Of a DNA stretch of 10,135 bases, positions 10,006 through 10,135 are shown piece after piece. A program made the position numbers and the translations under genes. The notes beneath the pieces are model-generated. The model searched no databases. It was given only the letters and a program-made list of their open reading frames with translations, and was not told where the DNA came from. This stretch comes from Physocladia obscura (Eukaryota; Chytridiomycota; Chytridiomycetes; Chytridiales; Chytriomycetaceae), in NCBI GenBank assembly GCA_027596945.1, contig JADGJH010001408.1, forward strand, positions 1 through 10,135. Direction: 5' to 3'. How positions within the stretch are numbered: the stretch's first letter is position 1; each line of letters begins with the position of its first letter.

Positions 10006-10135
10006 GTAAGAAAGCCATGCGCCGATTTTTTTTTTTTTTTTTGGTGGGGTTAAGTTACCCGGCAGTTTTTTTTTTTTAATTAAAACGGGAACAAAACCGT
10101 AAAAACCATGGTAAAAATGTTTTGGCAAACCCAAT
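10006..10135 (+). other. Putative intron start and low-complexity window end
   Basis: After the GTAAGA donor at 10006 the sequence becomes a T17 run (10026-10042), a short G-rich stretch, a T12 run (10066-10077) and then A/C/G homopolymer-like text. No exon is supported here. Homopolymer clustering and the change in texture suggest a contig end or poor base quality. Confidence 0.5.

Overview
The window is nuclear DNA from a eukaryote with very compact genes. Introns are short (about 44-101 nt) with GT...AG ends, several genes sit tens of bases apart, and the spacers are AT-rich with poly(dA:dT) runs. Gene content (two SNF1/MARK-type CAMKL kinases, a Pho80/PCL-type cyclin with a Gln-rich N-terminus, a stand-alone START protein, a Ser/Thr-rich single-pass membrane protein) fits a fungus. 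An early-diverging lineage such as a chytrid is my inference, not something the sequence proves. No operon, CRISPR array, transposon, rRNA or tRNA gene was found.

Layout, left to right. (1) 150-2947, minus: a five-exon Ser/Thr kinase of about 855 aa, with a 195-residue N-terminal extension, a complete catalytic domain and a UBA-like segment. (2) 3018-3732, minus: a two-exon gene of about 221 aa for a Ser/Thr-rich, single-pass membrane protein, only 70 bp upstream of kinase 1. (3) 3886-4586, plus: a two-exon START lipid-transfer-type protein of 216 aa, divergent from gene 2 across 153 bp. (4) 4600-7041, minus: a four-exon Pho80/PCL-like cyclin of about 746 aa, tail-to-tail with the START gene with 13 bp between stop codons. 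Its first exon carries a tract of roughly 100 Gln-rich residues, and most of the cyclin box lies in three small downstream exons. (5) 7248-9561, minus: a six-exon kinase of about 662 aa with kinase, UBA-like and KA1 domains (MARK/PAR-1 architecture). (6) 9653 to beyond 10005, plus: the 5' part of an unrecognised gene, divergent from kinase 2 across 91 bp.

How the genes relate. The two kinases share three intron positions with identical phase, so they look like paralogues from a local duplication, now separated by the membrane-protein, START and cyclin genes. Pho80-type cyclins are known to partner Pho85-type CDKs, so there is no direct reason to pair this cyclin with either CAMKL kinase; proximity is the only link. 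The main points of interest are the tight packing (poly(A) signals lying inside neighbouring genes), the reconstructed polyQ cyclin, and competing 3' splice sites in kinase 2. The last ~110 bp look like low-complexity or poor-quality contig-end sequence. All gene models are manual splices checked for reading phase and, where possible, family alignment; no transcript data were available.
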